From Rugamonas apoptosis (GTDB taxonomy: Bacteria > Pseudomonadota > Gammaproteobacteria > Burkholderiales > Burkholderiaceae_D): a DNA stretch of 64,000 nucleotides. The notes under the pieces are model-generated. The model ran no database searches. It saw only the letters and a program-made list of their open reading frames with translations, and was not told the DNA's origin. Positions within the stretch are counted from its first letter, which is position 1, and each line of letters starts with the position of its first letter. Below are positions 35,278 through 43,516 of this stretch, piece by piece. The stretch lies in NCBI RefSeq assembly GCF_014042355.1, contig NZ_JACEZU010000006.1:62001-126000 (forward strand). The letters run 5' to 3'. The translations under genes and the position numbers were made by a program.

Positions 35278-35321
35278 CTCTGATATTAACACGCCTCGCG
35301 GCGCCCACCTGGAAGCTCGCC

Positions 35322-35864
35322 ATGACCACTGACTTGACCACCACCTCGGCCACCGCTTCGGCCACCATCACGCCACGCCTCGACTACGCCAGCTTCAGCC
35401 AACTGGCCCCGGCCGCCGGCGCCGCCCTGCGCGCGCTGGGCCAGGCGGTGGACGATTCCGGCCTCGACAAATCGCTGACGGAACTGCTCAAGCTGCGCGC
35501 CTCGCAACTGAACGGTTGCGCCTTCTGCCTGCAATATCACTTGAACCTGGCGCGCGCCCTGCCCCAGCCGCCGGCGCCCGCCAAGCTGGACTTGCTGGCC
35601 ACCTGGCGCGACGCCCACGTCTACACGGCACGCGAACGGGCCGCGCTGGCCTGGACCGAAGCGCTGACCCTGATGGCCGGTCATCACGTGGATGACGCCG
35701 TGCACCAGGAACTGGAGCGCCATTTTAATACCGCCGAAATAGCGTTCCTGACGGCGGCCGTGGCCAACATCAACGCCTGGAACCGGATTGCCGGCGCACT
35801 GCGCTTCACCGCTCCCGTGCCGGCCCAGGCCATGGCCGATATTCATCATCACGCCGAAGCATAA
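35322..35864 (+). CDS. Carboxymuconolactone decarboxylase / AhpD-like protein
   Basis: The 180-residue protein contains LLKLRASQLNGCAFCLQYHLNLAR, the AhpD/CMD motif with a CxxC pair and a downstream His, and EIAFLTAAVANINAWNRIAGALRF at the end. Such proteins are usually alkylhydroperoxidase-type redox enzymes reacting with organic peroxides; the CxxC makes a redox role more likely than a decarboxylase. A Thr/Ala-rich N-terminus of 15 residues precedes the fold. It is probably controlled by the divergent MarR protein. Confidence 0.87.
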   Translation: MTTDLTTTSATASATITPRLDYASFSQLAPAAGAALRALGQAVDDSGLDKSLTELLKLRASQLNGCAFCLQYHLNLARALPQPPAPAKLDLLATWRDAHVYTARERAALAWTEALTLMAGHHVDDAVHQELERHFNTAEIAFLTAAVANINAWNRIAGALRFTAPVPAQAMADIHHHAEA

Positions 35865-36132
35865 ATTCAGCTTGCCGGCCATATTAAAAACCTGAGTGGA
35901 TTATATTGGCGCGACCCAAGCATATTTCAAAATCAGCTCGAAATGAAATATCGACGTATCAGGAAAGCGACTGGTGCGGGTAATACTGGTTAGCGGCGAC
36001 GCGTTAGTATTATCCACGACCTGGAAACCAGATTCTGTCACGTCATATCCACGCCATACCCACGTCATACCCACGTCATACCAACGTCATCGTCGCGCCA
36101 TATTCACGATATATTCATGTCATATATTCTGC
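35865..36132. other. A/T-rich intergenic stretch
   Basis: Markedly richer in A/T than the surroundings. It contains no gene I can support, but holds the 11-bp GTCAT array at 36039-36126. Confidence 0.5.
36039..36126 (+). repeat. 11-bp tandem repeat array (CACGTCATACC type)
   Basis: Eight units with GTCAT (or GCCAT/GATAT variants) spaced exactly 11 bp: positions 36042, 36053, 36064, 36075, 36086, 36097, 36108 and 36119. The central copies are nearly identical and the outer ones degenerate. The period and the GTCAT core match PhoB half-sites, but the two bases before GTCAT (AC, not CT) do not. Confidence 0.85.
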
Positions 36133-36396
36133 ATGCTGGGCGTGCGCGATATGGACGCGATTAACTTCGACAAAATAAATCGCGGCCCGGAAGCGATGGC
36201 GGCCCGCCACGAACGCGCCCAGCACCGGCTGGCCGAGCTACGCTGCTGGCGGCTCGTCCGCTGGGGAAACCGTTGCCTATCATGCCAGATTTTGGCGCGT
36301 AACTGCCAAATTCCAGCATGCGCGCCGTCAACGCACGGAGTTAGGCAGCGCCGTGAAGTCCGCGCTGTGTTCAAGCTGCTGCAAATGGCCCAGTAA
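36133..36396 (+). CDS. Possible small protein, doubtful
   Basis: An open frame of 87 residues starts MLGVRDMDAINFDKINRGPEAM and has a basic, helical middle (RHERAQHRLAELRCWRLVRW). It resembles no family I know. Its last 69 bases overlap the 3' end of the thioesterase gene on the other strand, and no clear ribosome-binding site is seen. The N-terminal half has coding-like composition, so a shorter real peptide is possible. Confidence 0.25.
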   Translation: MLGVRDMDAINFDKINRGPEAMAARHERAQHRLAELRCWRLVRWGNRCLSCQILARNCQIPACAPSTHGVRQRREVRAVFKLLQMAQ

Positions 36397-36768
36397 ATCC
36401 GGCGGCGGGCATACCAGTTTGCGCTGGGCCTGGTCAATCCAGCCCACGGTGGACGTGACACGCGCCACCAATACCTCACCGCGATAAAATTCATTACGTA
36501 ATTTCATGCGGCTGCCGTCGTCGGAAATACCGGCCAGCGTCAACGTACCTTTGATTACATCCAATAGATGGCATTCGCGGAAATATTCAACTTCATCCTT
36601 CATTACGACCGGCCCCAGCTTGCGGCGCATGAATTCCGACATGGGAAAGCCACAATCGGAAAAATACATCATCCGCACGTCGGCCGATTTATCGAGATAA
36701 GCCGTATTGCGCATATGGGCATTAAAGTCCATATCGCCCCAACCGGCGACCAGGTTTTTTTCGTACAT
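36328..36768 (-). CDS. Acyl-CoA thioesterase (hot-dog fold, 4HBT type)
   Basis: The 146-residue protein has the 4HBT active-site start GWGDMDFNAHMRNTAYLDKS (the Asp-x-x-x-His-x-x-N region) and a central VEYFRECHLLDVIKGTLTLAGISDDGSRMKLRNEFYRGEVLVARVTSTVGWID strand set. Members hydrolyse acyl-CoA or other thioesters, often in lipid metabolism. ATG at 36768 has GGAAAC just upstream. The gene uses slightly more A/T-ending codons than its neighbours. No partner genes nearby indicate a substrate. Confidence 0.85.
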   Translation of the reverse strand: MYEKNLVAGWGDMDFNAHMRNTAYLDKSADVRMMYFSDCGFPMSEFMRRKLGPVVMKDEVEYFRECHLLDVIKGTLTLAGISDDGSRMKLRNEFYRGEVLVARVTSTVGWIDQAQRKLVCPPPDLLGHLQQLEHSADFTALPNSVR

Positions 36769-36965
36769 GATGTTTCCTTGAATCAGGTGGAATAAAAATA
36801 TGCGGACGTGGAAGGTGATCCGGCCACGCGACAGCCAGTCTAGCGCCTGGCAACGGCGCCACGATCCTGTGCGGTTAGTGGAGTTCCTCCAGAATGGGCG
36901 GGCAGCTGGAGAACGGCATTGGCTATAATTAACTTTCCTATAATTACAAACGCCTGGAATTCAAT

Positions 36966-37577
36966 ATGAGACTAGTCATCGCCTGTGTGGCGGCAGCGTC
37001 TGCTTTGTCCGCCTGTGGTGGCGGCGGTACGGCGGTCGGCGGTAGTGTCAACCCGCCGGCCATGGCGCCCTTCGCGAAATATGTGGGAGAGTGGAAAGAT
37101 GTATGCCAGTTCCACCATCGCGAAACCATCACCGTGGCCACGCTCACGGCCAGCGCCACGACGGCTACCCTGTCGGACCGGATCGACTATTATGACAACG
37201 CCGATTGCAGCGGCGCCCTGGTGGCCACCGGTGTCTATTCCAAGCCTATCGCCACGCTGCAATATGTGACGACGGAAAACAGCGCCACCGTCCACCTGCA
37301 GTCGGGCCAGAGCCTGACGGGCGTCGTGGACCGCGGCACGGCCACGGCGTCGGACGCCACCGTCAGTTTCAGCGGCACGGGCGTCAGTTCGTCCGTGGTG
37401 AACGGCAAGACCGTGTGGCACATCGCCTACAGCGGCGGCGGCACCGATATCCAGATCAACAACGTGCTGGGCGCCACGCCGGGCGGCCTGTTCCTGAGCA
37501 GCGGCCAGCTCTACATCGTCACGGCTGAGGGCAGCTCGACCAGCACCTTCGACGCCAGCGCGCCGCTGACGCACTGA
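36966..37577 (+). CDS. Lipoprotein of unknown function
   Basis: The 203-residue protein has a lipobox (SALSAC followed by four Gly) at residues 12-17, so it is lipid-anchored. The mature part is Thr/Ser/Ala-rich and beta-strand-like (VATLTASATTATLSDRID, VTTENSATVHLQSGQS). Two Cys (in DVCQFH and NADCSG) may form a disulphide. No family is recognised. A TATAAT-like box (GGCTATAATTAAC) precedes the start by about 40 bp. Convergent with the SLATT-like gene, 21 bp apart. Confidence 0.75.
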   Translation: MRLVIACVAAASALSACGGGGTAVGGSVNPPAMAPFAKYVGEWKDVCQFHHRETITVATLTASATTATLSDRIDYYDNADCSGALVATGVYSKPIATLQYVTTENSATVHLQSGQSLTGVVDRGTATASDATVSFSGTGVSSSVVNGKTVWHIAYSGGGTDIQINNVLGATPGGLFLSSGQLYIVTAEGSSTSTFDASAPLTH

Positions 37578-37598
37578 CCGGCCAGCGGCCCCGGCCCG

Positions 37599-38216
37599 TC
37601 AGAACAGATTGTTGCGGATGCCGAAGTAGCAGACGGCCAGGACCAGCACCGGGCCCAGGTAGAACGCGACCAGCCATACGGCGCGCCAGGATCGCAGCAG
37701 GAGCAGGTGCGCATGGTCCAGCGCGCTGAGCTTGCCGTCGGTCCTGTCCGCCGCCGCATGCTGGCGGGCCGACAAAGCGTCGCCGGCCGTGTGGTGTTCC
37801 ACATCGTTGAGTATTTGCTTGTAGCTGGCGAACAGGTCGTTGTAATCGTCGAGCATGGCCTGTGGCGTGCGCTGCAGCGTAACCTGCATGATCCTGCTCT
37901 CAATATCCATCAACTTCAGGTAACCGCTCTTGAATTGCTGCGCGCGCTCGCGGAAGTTGCGGGTATTCAGATTGAGCGACAGCGCCATCAGCATGACGGC
38001 GAGCACGACGGAAAAAATGTTCTGGAAGTCGTCCGACACGACCTTGTATTTCAATAAGGCGATCGCAAAGCACAGGCTGTAGACGGAATAGACCACCATC
38101 AGCCGTTGCGCATGCCCCTGGTCGGACAGCAGCCGCGCCTCGGCCCGCGCCCACGCTTCCCGGGAAAACCAGATCCGATCGCTCAAATTCTTGGCGCTAT
38201 CGACGATATTACTCAC
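37599..38216 (-). CDS. SLATT-domain-like membrane protein (orphan)
   Basis: The 205-residue protein has an N-terminal helix (WFSREAWARAEARLLSDQ), two close membrane helices (about 39-56 and 65-84), a long cytosolic helical region (NTRNFRERAQQFKSGYLKLMDIESRIMQ) and a third membrane helix near the end (180-200). The R..A..F..Y......E..I motif after the hairpin fits SLATT-domain proteins, which are predicted pore-forming effectors near nucleotide-signalling or reverse-transcriptase defence genes. Here no cyclase, reverse transcriptase or nuclease is adjacent. The assignment is by pattern only. Confidence 0.6.
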   Translation of the reverse strand: MSNIVDSAKNLSDRIWFSREAWARAEARLLSDQGHAQRLMVVYSVYSLCFAIALLKYKVVSDDFQNIFSVVLAVMLMALSLNLNTRNFRERAQQFKSGYLKLMDIESRIMQVTLQRTPQAMLDDYNDLFASYKQILNDVEHHTAGDALSARQHAAADRTDGKLSALDHAHLLLLRSWRAVWLVAFYLGPVLVLAVCYFGIRNNLF

Positions 38217-38453
38217 TTTTGCCTCTGCTGAAAGGGACGGGAACAGGGCAGCCTGCCCGTCAAATTAATTGCCACACGGCAATTTACTACCTTTCGATGG
38301 ACGAGACAATCCGCTGGCGGCAAGTTCCTCCAGAAAAGGGAAACGGACGCAACAGATGTGCGACTGGCGCCGCTCCCGGATGCAGGATGCCCGCCACAGG
38401 CATGCAGGCCTGGGCGGCGTGCGGCCGGAAAAAAGATTGCGGTGACCGGCGAC

Positions 38454-39395
38454 TCAAGTCATTGCCGGCACGACATTACTTCCCTCGCCCGCACCAACTT
38501 CCAGGTAGTCCCGGATGGCCGCGATCGCCAGCCGCACCTTGGCAGGCTGGGCATCGCGCTGCACCGTCAACGCGTACACGCCCATCGGCGCCATCGACCA
38601 CTCCGGCAACACCAACACCACCTGTCCCGTTGCCAGCAACGGCATGGCATCCGGACCGGGCATGCGCAGGATGCCCGCGCCTTGCAGCATCATCGCCTGC
38701 AACGCGATAAAGCTGTTGCCCGCCACTGTGCCATGGACCCGCACCCGCCGCGGTGCCTCGCCCGCGCGCGACAATTCGATGAATTCAGTCTGGTTCATGA
38801 CATTCAGGCTCATCACCGGATGGCGTGCCAGCTCCTCCGGCATTTGCGGCAAGCCATGTTCACGCGCATAGCCGCTGGACGCCACCAGCACATGGGGCCA
38901 CTCGGCCAGGCGGCGCGCCACCAGGTTGGAATCGCTCAAGGTGCCGATGCGGATGGCCAGGTCGATGCGCTCGGCGATCAGGTCGACGCGGCGGTCTTCG
39001 GCGAACAACCGCAGCGCAAGCCGGGGCTGGGCGCGCAGCAGCGGCCCCAGCGCCGCCGCCAGATGGCCGCTGAAACCGACCGGAAAGGCGATCCGCAATT
39101 CGCCGCGAGGCTCATCGCGCAGGTCGGACAGACGCTGCTCGGCGGTATGGGCCGCCAGCAGCATGGCGGCGCAATCCTCGTAGTAAGCCTGGCCCGCTTC
39201 CGTGGTGCTCAGACGCCGGGTGGAGCGGTGCAACAAAGCGAGGCCGATCTCGGCCTCCAGCTGGCGGATCTGCTGGCTCACGGCCGAGGTGGTCATCGCC
39301 AGCTCGCGCGCGGCGGCGCTCATGGAACCGGCTTCCACCACGCGGGCGAAGACGGCCATCCGTTTCAAACGGTCGATTGTTAAGAACTGCTTCAT
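38454..39395 (-). CDS. LysR-family transcriptional regulator
   Basis: The 313-residue protein has the LysR winged helix at residues 8-67 (LKRMAVFARVVEAGSMSAAARELAMTTSAVSQQIRQLEAEIG; RSTRRLSTTEAG) and the effector domain (GELRIAFPVGFSG, IDLAIRIGTLSDSNLVARRLAEW). It is divergent from the NAD(P)-binding gene at 39478 across 82 bp and probably controls it. The effector is unknown. The gene closest in kind is the class that guards NmrA-like or quinone-related oxidoreductases. Confidence 0.93.
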   Translation of the reverse strand: MKQFLTIDRLKRMAVFARVVEAGSMSAAARELAMTTSAVSQQIRQLEAEIGLALLHRSTRRLSTTEAGQAYYEDCAAMLLAAHTAEQRLSDLRDEPRGELRIAFPVGFSGHLAAALGPLLRAQPRLALRLFAEDRRVDLIAERIDLAIRIGTLSDSNLVARRLAEWPHVLVASSGYAREHGLPQMPEELARHPVMSLNVMNQTEFIELSRAGEAPRRVRVHGTVAGNSFIALQAMMLQGAGILRMPGPDAMPLLATGQVVLVLPEWSMAPMGVYALTVQRDAQPAKVRLAIAAIRDYLEVGAGEGSNVVPAMT

Positions 39396-39477
39396 AGTGA
39401 TTGTGAATTTTGCCTACTTATCGCGCCATCGTAAAGGCCGCATACTAAATCCACTTTCAACCAAGCAGGAGTTTTTC

Positions 39478-40116
39478 ATGAAAATCGCACTGATCGGCGC
39501 AAGTGGTTTTATCGGTTCTGGCTTGCTGGCGGAGGCGCTGTCGCGCGGCCATCAAGTCACGGCACTGGTGGGCCGTCCGGAACGTTTGGAACCCGCCGCT
39601 GGCCTGACGGCGCTGGCCACCGATGTGATGGACCCGGCCCGCCTGGCCGTCCAGCTGGCCGGCCACGACGCCGTCATCAGCGCCTTCAGCGGCCACGCCC
39701 AGGAAGACGTACGCGCCTACTATAACCGTGGGATCGACGCCATCCTGGCCGCATCCAAGCAAGCTGGCGTGCCGCGCCTGCTGATGGTGGGCGGCGCGGG
39801 CAGCCTGGAGGTGGCGCCCGGCGTGCAAATGGTCGACACCCCGGACTTTCCCGCCCAATGGAAGGGTACGGCGCTGGGCGCGCGCGACACGCTGGAAAAA
39901 CTGCGCCAGGAAAGCGCGCTGGACTGGACCCTGCTGAGCCCGGCCGCCATGATCGCCCCCGGTCCGCGCACCGGCCAGTTCCGCCTGGGCGGCGACCAGT
40001 TGCTGACCGATGCGAACGGGGATAGCAAGATTTCCGTGGCCGACTACGCGGTGGCGATGATCGATGAGCTGGAACGCCCGGCCCACTCGCGCCAACGCTT
40101 CAGCATCGCCTACTGA
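39478..40116 (+). CDS. NAD(P)-binding (NmrA/YwnB-like) SDR-type protein
   Basis: The 212-residue protein starts with the Rossmann motif MKIALIGASGFIGSGLLAEAL (GxxGxxG) followed by VTALVGRPERL and DAVISAFSG. A later LDWTLLSPAAMIAPGPRTG matches the atypical SDR5/YwnB family. No classical YxxxK pair is visible, so a catalytic role is uncertain; NAD(P) binding is well supported. GCAGGAG lies 7 bp before the ATG. Likely regulated by the divergent LysR gene. Confidence 0.88.
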   Translation: MKIALIGASGFIGSGLLAEALSRGHQVTALVGRPERLEPAAGLTALATDVMDPARLAVQLAGHDAVISAFSGHAQEDVRAYYNRGIDAILAASKQAGVPRLLMVGGAGSLEVAPGVQMVDTPDFPAQWKGTALGARDTLEKLRQESALDWTLLSPAAMIAPGPRTGQFRLGGDQLLTDANGDSKISVADYAVAMIDELERPAHSRQRFSIAY

Positions 40117-40250
40117 TTTCCTTCAGGTAACCAAACCGTCAAATCGCCCAAGCCGGGCGGTTTGACGCATACGGAACAGTACCTTGGCTTCTACGCCGCT
40201 GCAAAAAATATGCGCCAGGGTAGTTTCAATAGCGCTGGTCCAAGAGGATA

Positions 40251-40270
40251 ATGTACGTAATTATGTACAT
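40251..40270. promoter_or_regulatory. Palindromic operator of the toxin-antitoxin genes
   Basis: TGTAC (40252-40256) and GTACA (40265-40269) form an inverted repeat around GTAATTAT, about 16 bp before the antitoxin start codon. Antitoxins of this family usually bind such palindromes to repress their own operon. Confidence 0.6.
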
Positions 40271-40285
40271 ATTAGAAGGTGTGCC

Positions 40286-40588
40286 ATGGCATTTTCAGCA
40301 AGCGATGTTGTGTCCCTGACGCAAGCGCGGGCCACACTTTCCGATCTTGCCGATCAGGTAAAAGCGGGTGCTGAAAAGATCATCACCAAGAATGGCGAAA
40401 GTTACGTCGCCATCGTCGACGCCAAGCGCCTGGACTATTACCATCAACTGGAACGGGAACGCATCCATCTTTTCATTATTGATGATGCCAGCAAGGGCTT
40501 GCAGGACGTGAGCTCGGGCAAGACCAAAGATGCGCAAACTGCCCTGAACACAATCAAACGCCGCCGCGCCGCAAAAACCCGGGGCTGA
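40286..40588 (+). CDS. Type II antitoxin, Phd/YefM-like
   Basis: The 100-residue protein has the Phd/YefM N-terminus (VSLTQARATLSDLADQVKAGAEKIITKNGESYVAIVDAKRLDYYHQLERE), a ribbon-helix-like DNA-binding and dimerisation part, followed by a flexible tail (KGLQDVSSGKTKDAQTAL) that would wrap the toxin and ends in KRRRAAKTRG. The ATG at 40286 is next to the operator; an in-frame ATG at 40184 would place the operator inside the gene and is rejected. The toxin starts 2 bp after the stop. Confidence 0.87.
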   Translation: MAFSASDVVSLTQARATLSDLADQVKAGAEKIITKNGESYVAIVDAKRLDYYHQLERERIHLFIIDDASKGLQDVSSGKTKDAQTALNTIKRRRAAKTRG

Positions 40589-40590
40589 CA

Positions 40591-40980
40591 GTGGCGGGCA
40601 AATGCCATGTCAAACTGACCGCTAACTTCGAACGCAATCTCGAAGAGGTGGAGTCTTTCTTATCCAATGCCGATGCACCGCACGCATTCGATGCGCTGCT
40701 GGACGAACTGACGGCAACGGTCATCCCGACGCTTGAACACTTTCCTGACGTTGGGCGACTATTCTTTGAGCGACCGACGCGTTCGGTCGAGGTCGGCAAA
40801 AGTCTCGAGGGTTTGAAGCGCAAGCTGAAGGCCATCGGTCGTAACGGCGAGGTGCGGGAATATGTCATGTCGCATTACTTGCTTCTTTATGCCCGCTTCG
40901 GCGACACAATTTATCTGTTGTCGATACGCCACCATCGACAACTCTCGTTCGATTTCCAGGCCCTGTGGCCGACAGCATGA
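40591..40980 (+). CDS. Type II toxin, RelE/ParE superfamily
   Basis: The 129-residue protein has the RelE/ParE fold pattern: KLTANFERNLEEVESFL at the N-terminus, a middle EHFPDVGRLFFERP, then REYVMSHYLLLYARFGDTIYLLSIRHHRQLSFDFQ, where Arg and His/Tyr residues stand at the usual active-site positions. Toxins of this group cleave ribosome-bound mRNA or poison gyrase; which applies is not clear. The start is GTG at 40591, 2 bp after the antitoxin stop, as expected for a coupled pair. Confidence 0.85.
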   Translation: MAGKCHVKLTANFERNLEEVESFLSNADAPHAFDALLDELTATVIPTLEHFPDVGRLFFERPTRSVEVGKSLEGLKRKLKAIGRNGEVREYVMSHYLLLYARFGDTIYLLSIRHHRQLSFDFQALWPTA

Positions 40981-41060
40981 CAAATAACCAGGGCGACGAG
41001 GTCAGATTGGAGCAAGCGGACAAATGCAGCGCTGTTGAGTGCAGGCCGAAAAGCGAAAAA

Positions 41061-41086
41061 GGGAGCTAGGCGCGAGCCTAACTCCC
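41061..41086 (-). terminator. Rho-independent terminator downstream of the tRNA gene
   Basis: GGGAGCTAGGC (41061-41071) pairs with GCCTAACTCCC (41076-41086) with one mismatch and loop GCGA. On the minus strand a T-run follows. It may also stop plus-strand transcripts from the toxin gene, since A/T-rich tracts flank both sides. Confidence 0.8.
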
Positions 41087-41095
41087 TTCAAATTT

Positions 41096-41174
41096 TGGTA
41101 GGCCCTCGCGGAGTCGAACCGCGCACCAAAGGATTATGAGTCCTCTGCTCTAACCAAGCATGAGCTAAGGGCCC
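41096..41174 (-). tRNA. tRNA-Ile2 (anticodon CAT, lysidine-type); tRNA-Met is the alternative
   Basis: On the minus strand the gene folds as a cloverleaf: acceptor GGGCCCT with AGGGCCT (first pair G-T), D-stem GCTC/GAGC, anticodon stem GAGGA/TCCTT with loop CTCATAA, T-arm CGCGG-TTCGACT-CCGCG and an encoded CCA. Anticodon CAT, the GACTCATAATC arm and overall likeness to E. coli tRNA-Ile2 point to the AUA-reading tRNA that TilS modifies. The D-loop (ATGCTTGGTTA) is 11 bases, two longer than usual, making the gene 79 nt including CCA. A terminator follows. Confidence 0.85.
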
Positions 41175-41269
41175 TACGAACAACGTGGCCCGATATCGCG
41201 ACCCACTCTTGCTACCGTTGTTGAAACGAACCCGAGAGGATATAGGCCACCCGGGACTCCCGTCAAGTC

Positions 41270-43516
41270 TTAGTTCCCTTCCAGGAAGCTTTTCAGCTTG
41301 TCCGAACGGGATGGGTGGCGCAGCTTGCGCAGGGCCTTGGCTTCAATCTGGCGGATGCGCTCGCGCGTGACGTCGAACTGCTTGCCCACTTCTTCCAGCG
41401 TGTGGTCGGTGGACATTTCGATACCAAAGCGCATGCGCAGCACTTTCGCTTCGCGCGGGGTCAGCGAGTCGAGCACGTCCTTCACCACACCGCGCATGGA
41501 GGCGTGCAGCGCGGCGTCGGACGGCGCCAGTGTGTTGTTGTCCTCGATGAAGTCGCCCAGGTGGGAATCGTCGTCGTCGCCGATCGGCGTTTCCATCGAG
41601 ATCGGTTCCTTGGCGATCTTCATGATCTTGCGGATCTTGTCCTCGGGCATCTCCATCTTGATGGCCAGCGTGGCTGGGTCCGGCTCGGCGCCCGTTTCCT
41701 GCAGGATCTGGCGCGAGATGCGGTTCATCTTGTTGATGGTTTCGATCATGTGCACCGGGATACGGATGGTGCGCGCCTGGTCGGCGATCGAGCGCGTGAT
41801 GGCCTGGCGGATCCACCACGTGGCGTAGGTCGAGAACTTGTAGCCGCGGCGGTATTCGAACTTGTCCACCGCCTTCATCAGGCCGATATTGCCTTCCTGG
41901 ATCAGGTCGAGGAATTGCAGGCCGCGATTGGTGTATTTCTTGGCAATGGAAATCACGAGGCGCAAGTTGGCCTCCGTCATTTCGCGCTTGGCCTTGCGCG
42001 CCTTCATTTCACCGGCCGCCATCTGGCGGTTGATGTTGCGCAGGTCCGGCAGCGGCAGCACGACGCGCGCTTGCAGGTCGATCAGCCGTTGCTGCAGTTC
42101 CTTGATGGTGGGAATGTTGCGGCCCAGGATGGCGCTGTAGGCGTGGCCGGCGGCCACTTCCGCGTCCACCCATTCCAGATTGGTTTCGTTGCCGGGGAAT
42201 ACTTTGATGAAGTGGGCACGCGGCATGCCGCACTTGTTGACGGCCACGTCGAGGATCTGTTTTTCGATGTGGCGCACTTCGTCCACCTGGCCGCGCAGGG
42301 TGTCGCACAGCTTTTCGACCACCTTGGCCGTGAAGCGGATGCCCAGCAGTTCGAGCGAGATGGCTTCCTGCGCCTTGACGTAGGCTTTGGAGCTGTAGCC
42401 ATCCTTCTCGAACGCCTTGCGCATCTTGTCGAATTGCAGGGAGATAACGTCGAATTTCGCCAGTGCCGTGCTCTTCAGCGCTTCCAGCTGCTCGGCCGAG
42501 AAGCCGGCGGCGCCCGAGGCGCTCGGTTCTTCCTCTTCTTCCTCTTCTTCCTCTTCTTCCTCTTCCTCTTCCTCGTCTTCCTCGCTGGCGGGGGCCGGAG
42601 CAGGCGCGGCGGCGGCCGCGTCCTCGTTCTCGTCCACCAGGCCATCGACGATCTCGTCGATCTTGATTTCGTCGGCGCGGATGCGGTCGGAGGCGGCGAT
42701 GATCTCGGCGATCGTCACCGGGCAGGCGGAAATGGCCTGGATCATGTCCTTCAGGCCGTCTTCGATGCGCTTGGCGATTTCAATCTCGCCTTCGCGGGTC
42801 AGCAGTTCCACGGACCCCATTTCGCGCATGTACATGCGTACCGGGTCAGTGGTGCGGCCAAAGTCGGAATCGACCGTGGACAGGGCGGCCTCGGCTGCCG
42901 CTTCCGCTTCGTCGTCACTGGTGACGGTGGCCACGTTGTCCGACAGCAGCAGCGTCTCGGCATCGGGCGCGTGCTCGTAGACGGCGATGCCCATGTCGTT
43001 GAAGGTGCCGATGATGCCTTCGATCGCTTCCGGATCGACGATGTTCTCGGGCAGATGGTCGTTGATCTCGGCGTAGGTGAGGAAACCGCGTTCCTTGCCG
43101 AACTTGATCAGGGTCTTGAGTTTCTGGCGCCGGCGTTCCAGTTCTTCCTCGGTCGCTTCCGTGTCCGACGAGAACGCATCTTTCAGCAAGGCTTTTTCCT
43201 TGGCCTTGCGATCCTTGGCCTTGGCCTTGTCCACCGCCTTGAGCTCAGCCCGCTCGACGGCGTTCAGGGCCGCCACTTCGTCGTTCTCGGGCTGGAATTC
43301 CTTGGGCTTGCGACCGCGCCGGCCCGGCACTTTCACCGAGGGCAGCACGTAGCCGGACGTATCGATGGCGGCCAGGGTGGCGGCATCGGTGGTCTGGCTC
43401 ACCGCCGGCGGGTTGCTGGCGACGCGCGCTTCCGACTTGTCCGTCGATTTCGCGGACTTGGCGGTCACTTTGCTGGGCTTTGCAGCCGCTTGGGATTCAG
43501 GTTTCTTGGTTGGCAC
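41270..43516 (-). CDS. rpoD: RNA polymerase primary sigma factor (sigma-70)
   Basis: The 748-residue protein contains all sigma-70 regions: 1.1 ([24 protein letters not shown]), the linker, region 1.2-2 ([88 protein letters not shown]), region 3 ([16 protein letters not shown]) and 4 ([49 protein letters not shown]). An unusual acidic run of about 17 Glu lies near residues 311-330. The N-terminus is Lys/Ala-rich. The start codon is GTG (MPTKKPESQ). It is the last gene of the rpsU-yqeY-dnaG-rpoD block. Confidence 0.98.
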   Translation of the reverse strand: MPTKKPESQAAAKPSKVTAKSAKSTDKSEARVASNPPAVSQTTDAATLAAIDTSGYVLPSVKVPGRRGRKPKEFQPENDEVAALNAVERAELKAVDKAKAKDRKAKEKALLKDAFSSDTEATEEELERRRQKLKTLIKFGKERGFLTYAEINDHLPENIVDPEAIEGIIGTFNDMGIAVYEHAPDAETLLLSDNVATVTSDDEAEAAAEAALSTVDSDFGRTTDPVRMYMREMGSVELLTREGEIEIAKRIEDGLKDMIQAISACPVTIAEIIAASDRIRADEIKIDEIVDGLVDENEDAAAAAPAPAPASEEDEEEEEEEEEEEEEEEEPSASGAAGFSAEQLEALKSTALAKFDVISLQFDKMRKAFEKDGYSSKAYVKAQEAISLELLGIRFTAKVVEKLCDTLRGQVDEVRHIEKQILDVAVNKCGMPRAHFIKVFPGNETNLEWVDAEVAAGHAYSAILGRNIPTIKELQQRLIDLQARVVLPLPDLRNINRQMAAGEMKARKAKREMTEANLRLVISIAKKYTNRGLQFLDLIQEGNIGLMKAVDKFEYRRGYKFSTYATWWIRQAITRSIADQARTIRIPVHMIETINKMNRISRQILQETGAEPDPATLAIKMEMPEDKIRKIMKIAKEPISMETPIGDDDDSHLGDFIEDNNTLAPSDAALHASMRGVVKDVLDSLTPREAKVLRMRFGIEMSTDHTLEEVGKQFDVTRERIRQIEAKALRKLRHPSRSDKLKSFLEGN
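42527..42585 (-). repeat. CTTCTTCCT microsatellite encoding poly-Glu in rpoD
   Basis: A run of TTC/CTC triplets on the plus strand (GAA/GAG on the minus strand) inside rpoD codes for 17 or so consecutive Glu residues. Mixed GAA and GAG codons and a repeating 9-base pattern suggest slippage origin. Confidence 0.9.

Noticed and set aside
36039..36126. A short-spaced repeat array considered as CRISPR
   Set aside because: Units are 11 bp with no spacers of 30 bp or so, and there are no cas genes.
41249..41268. CGGGAGTCCCG as an rpoD terminator
   Set aside because: The stem is only 4 bp and no T-run follows on the minus strand.
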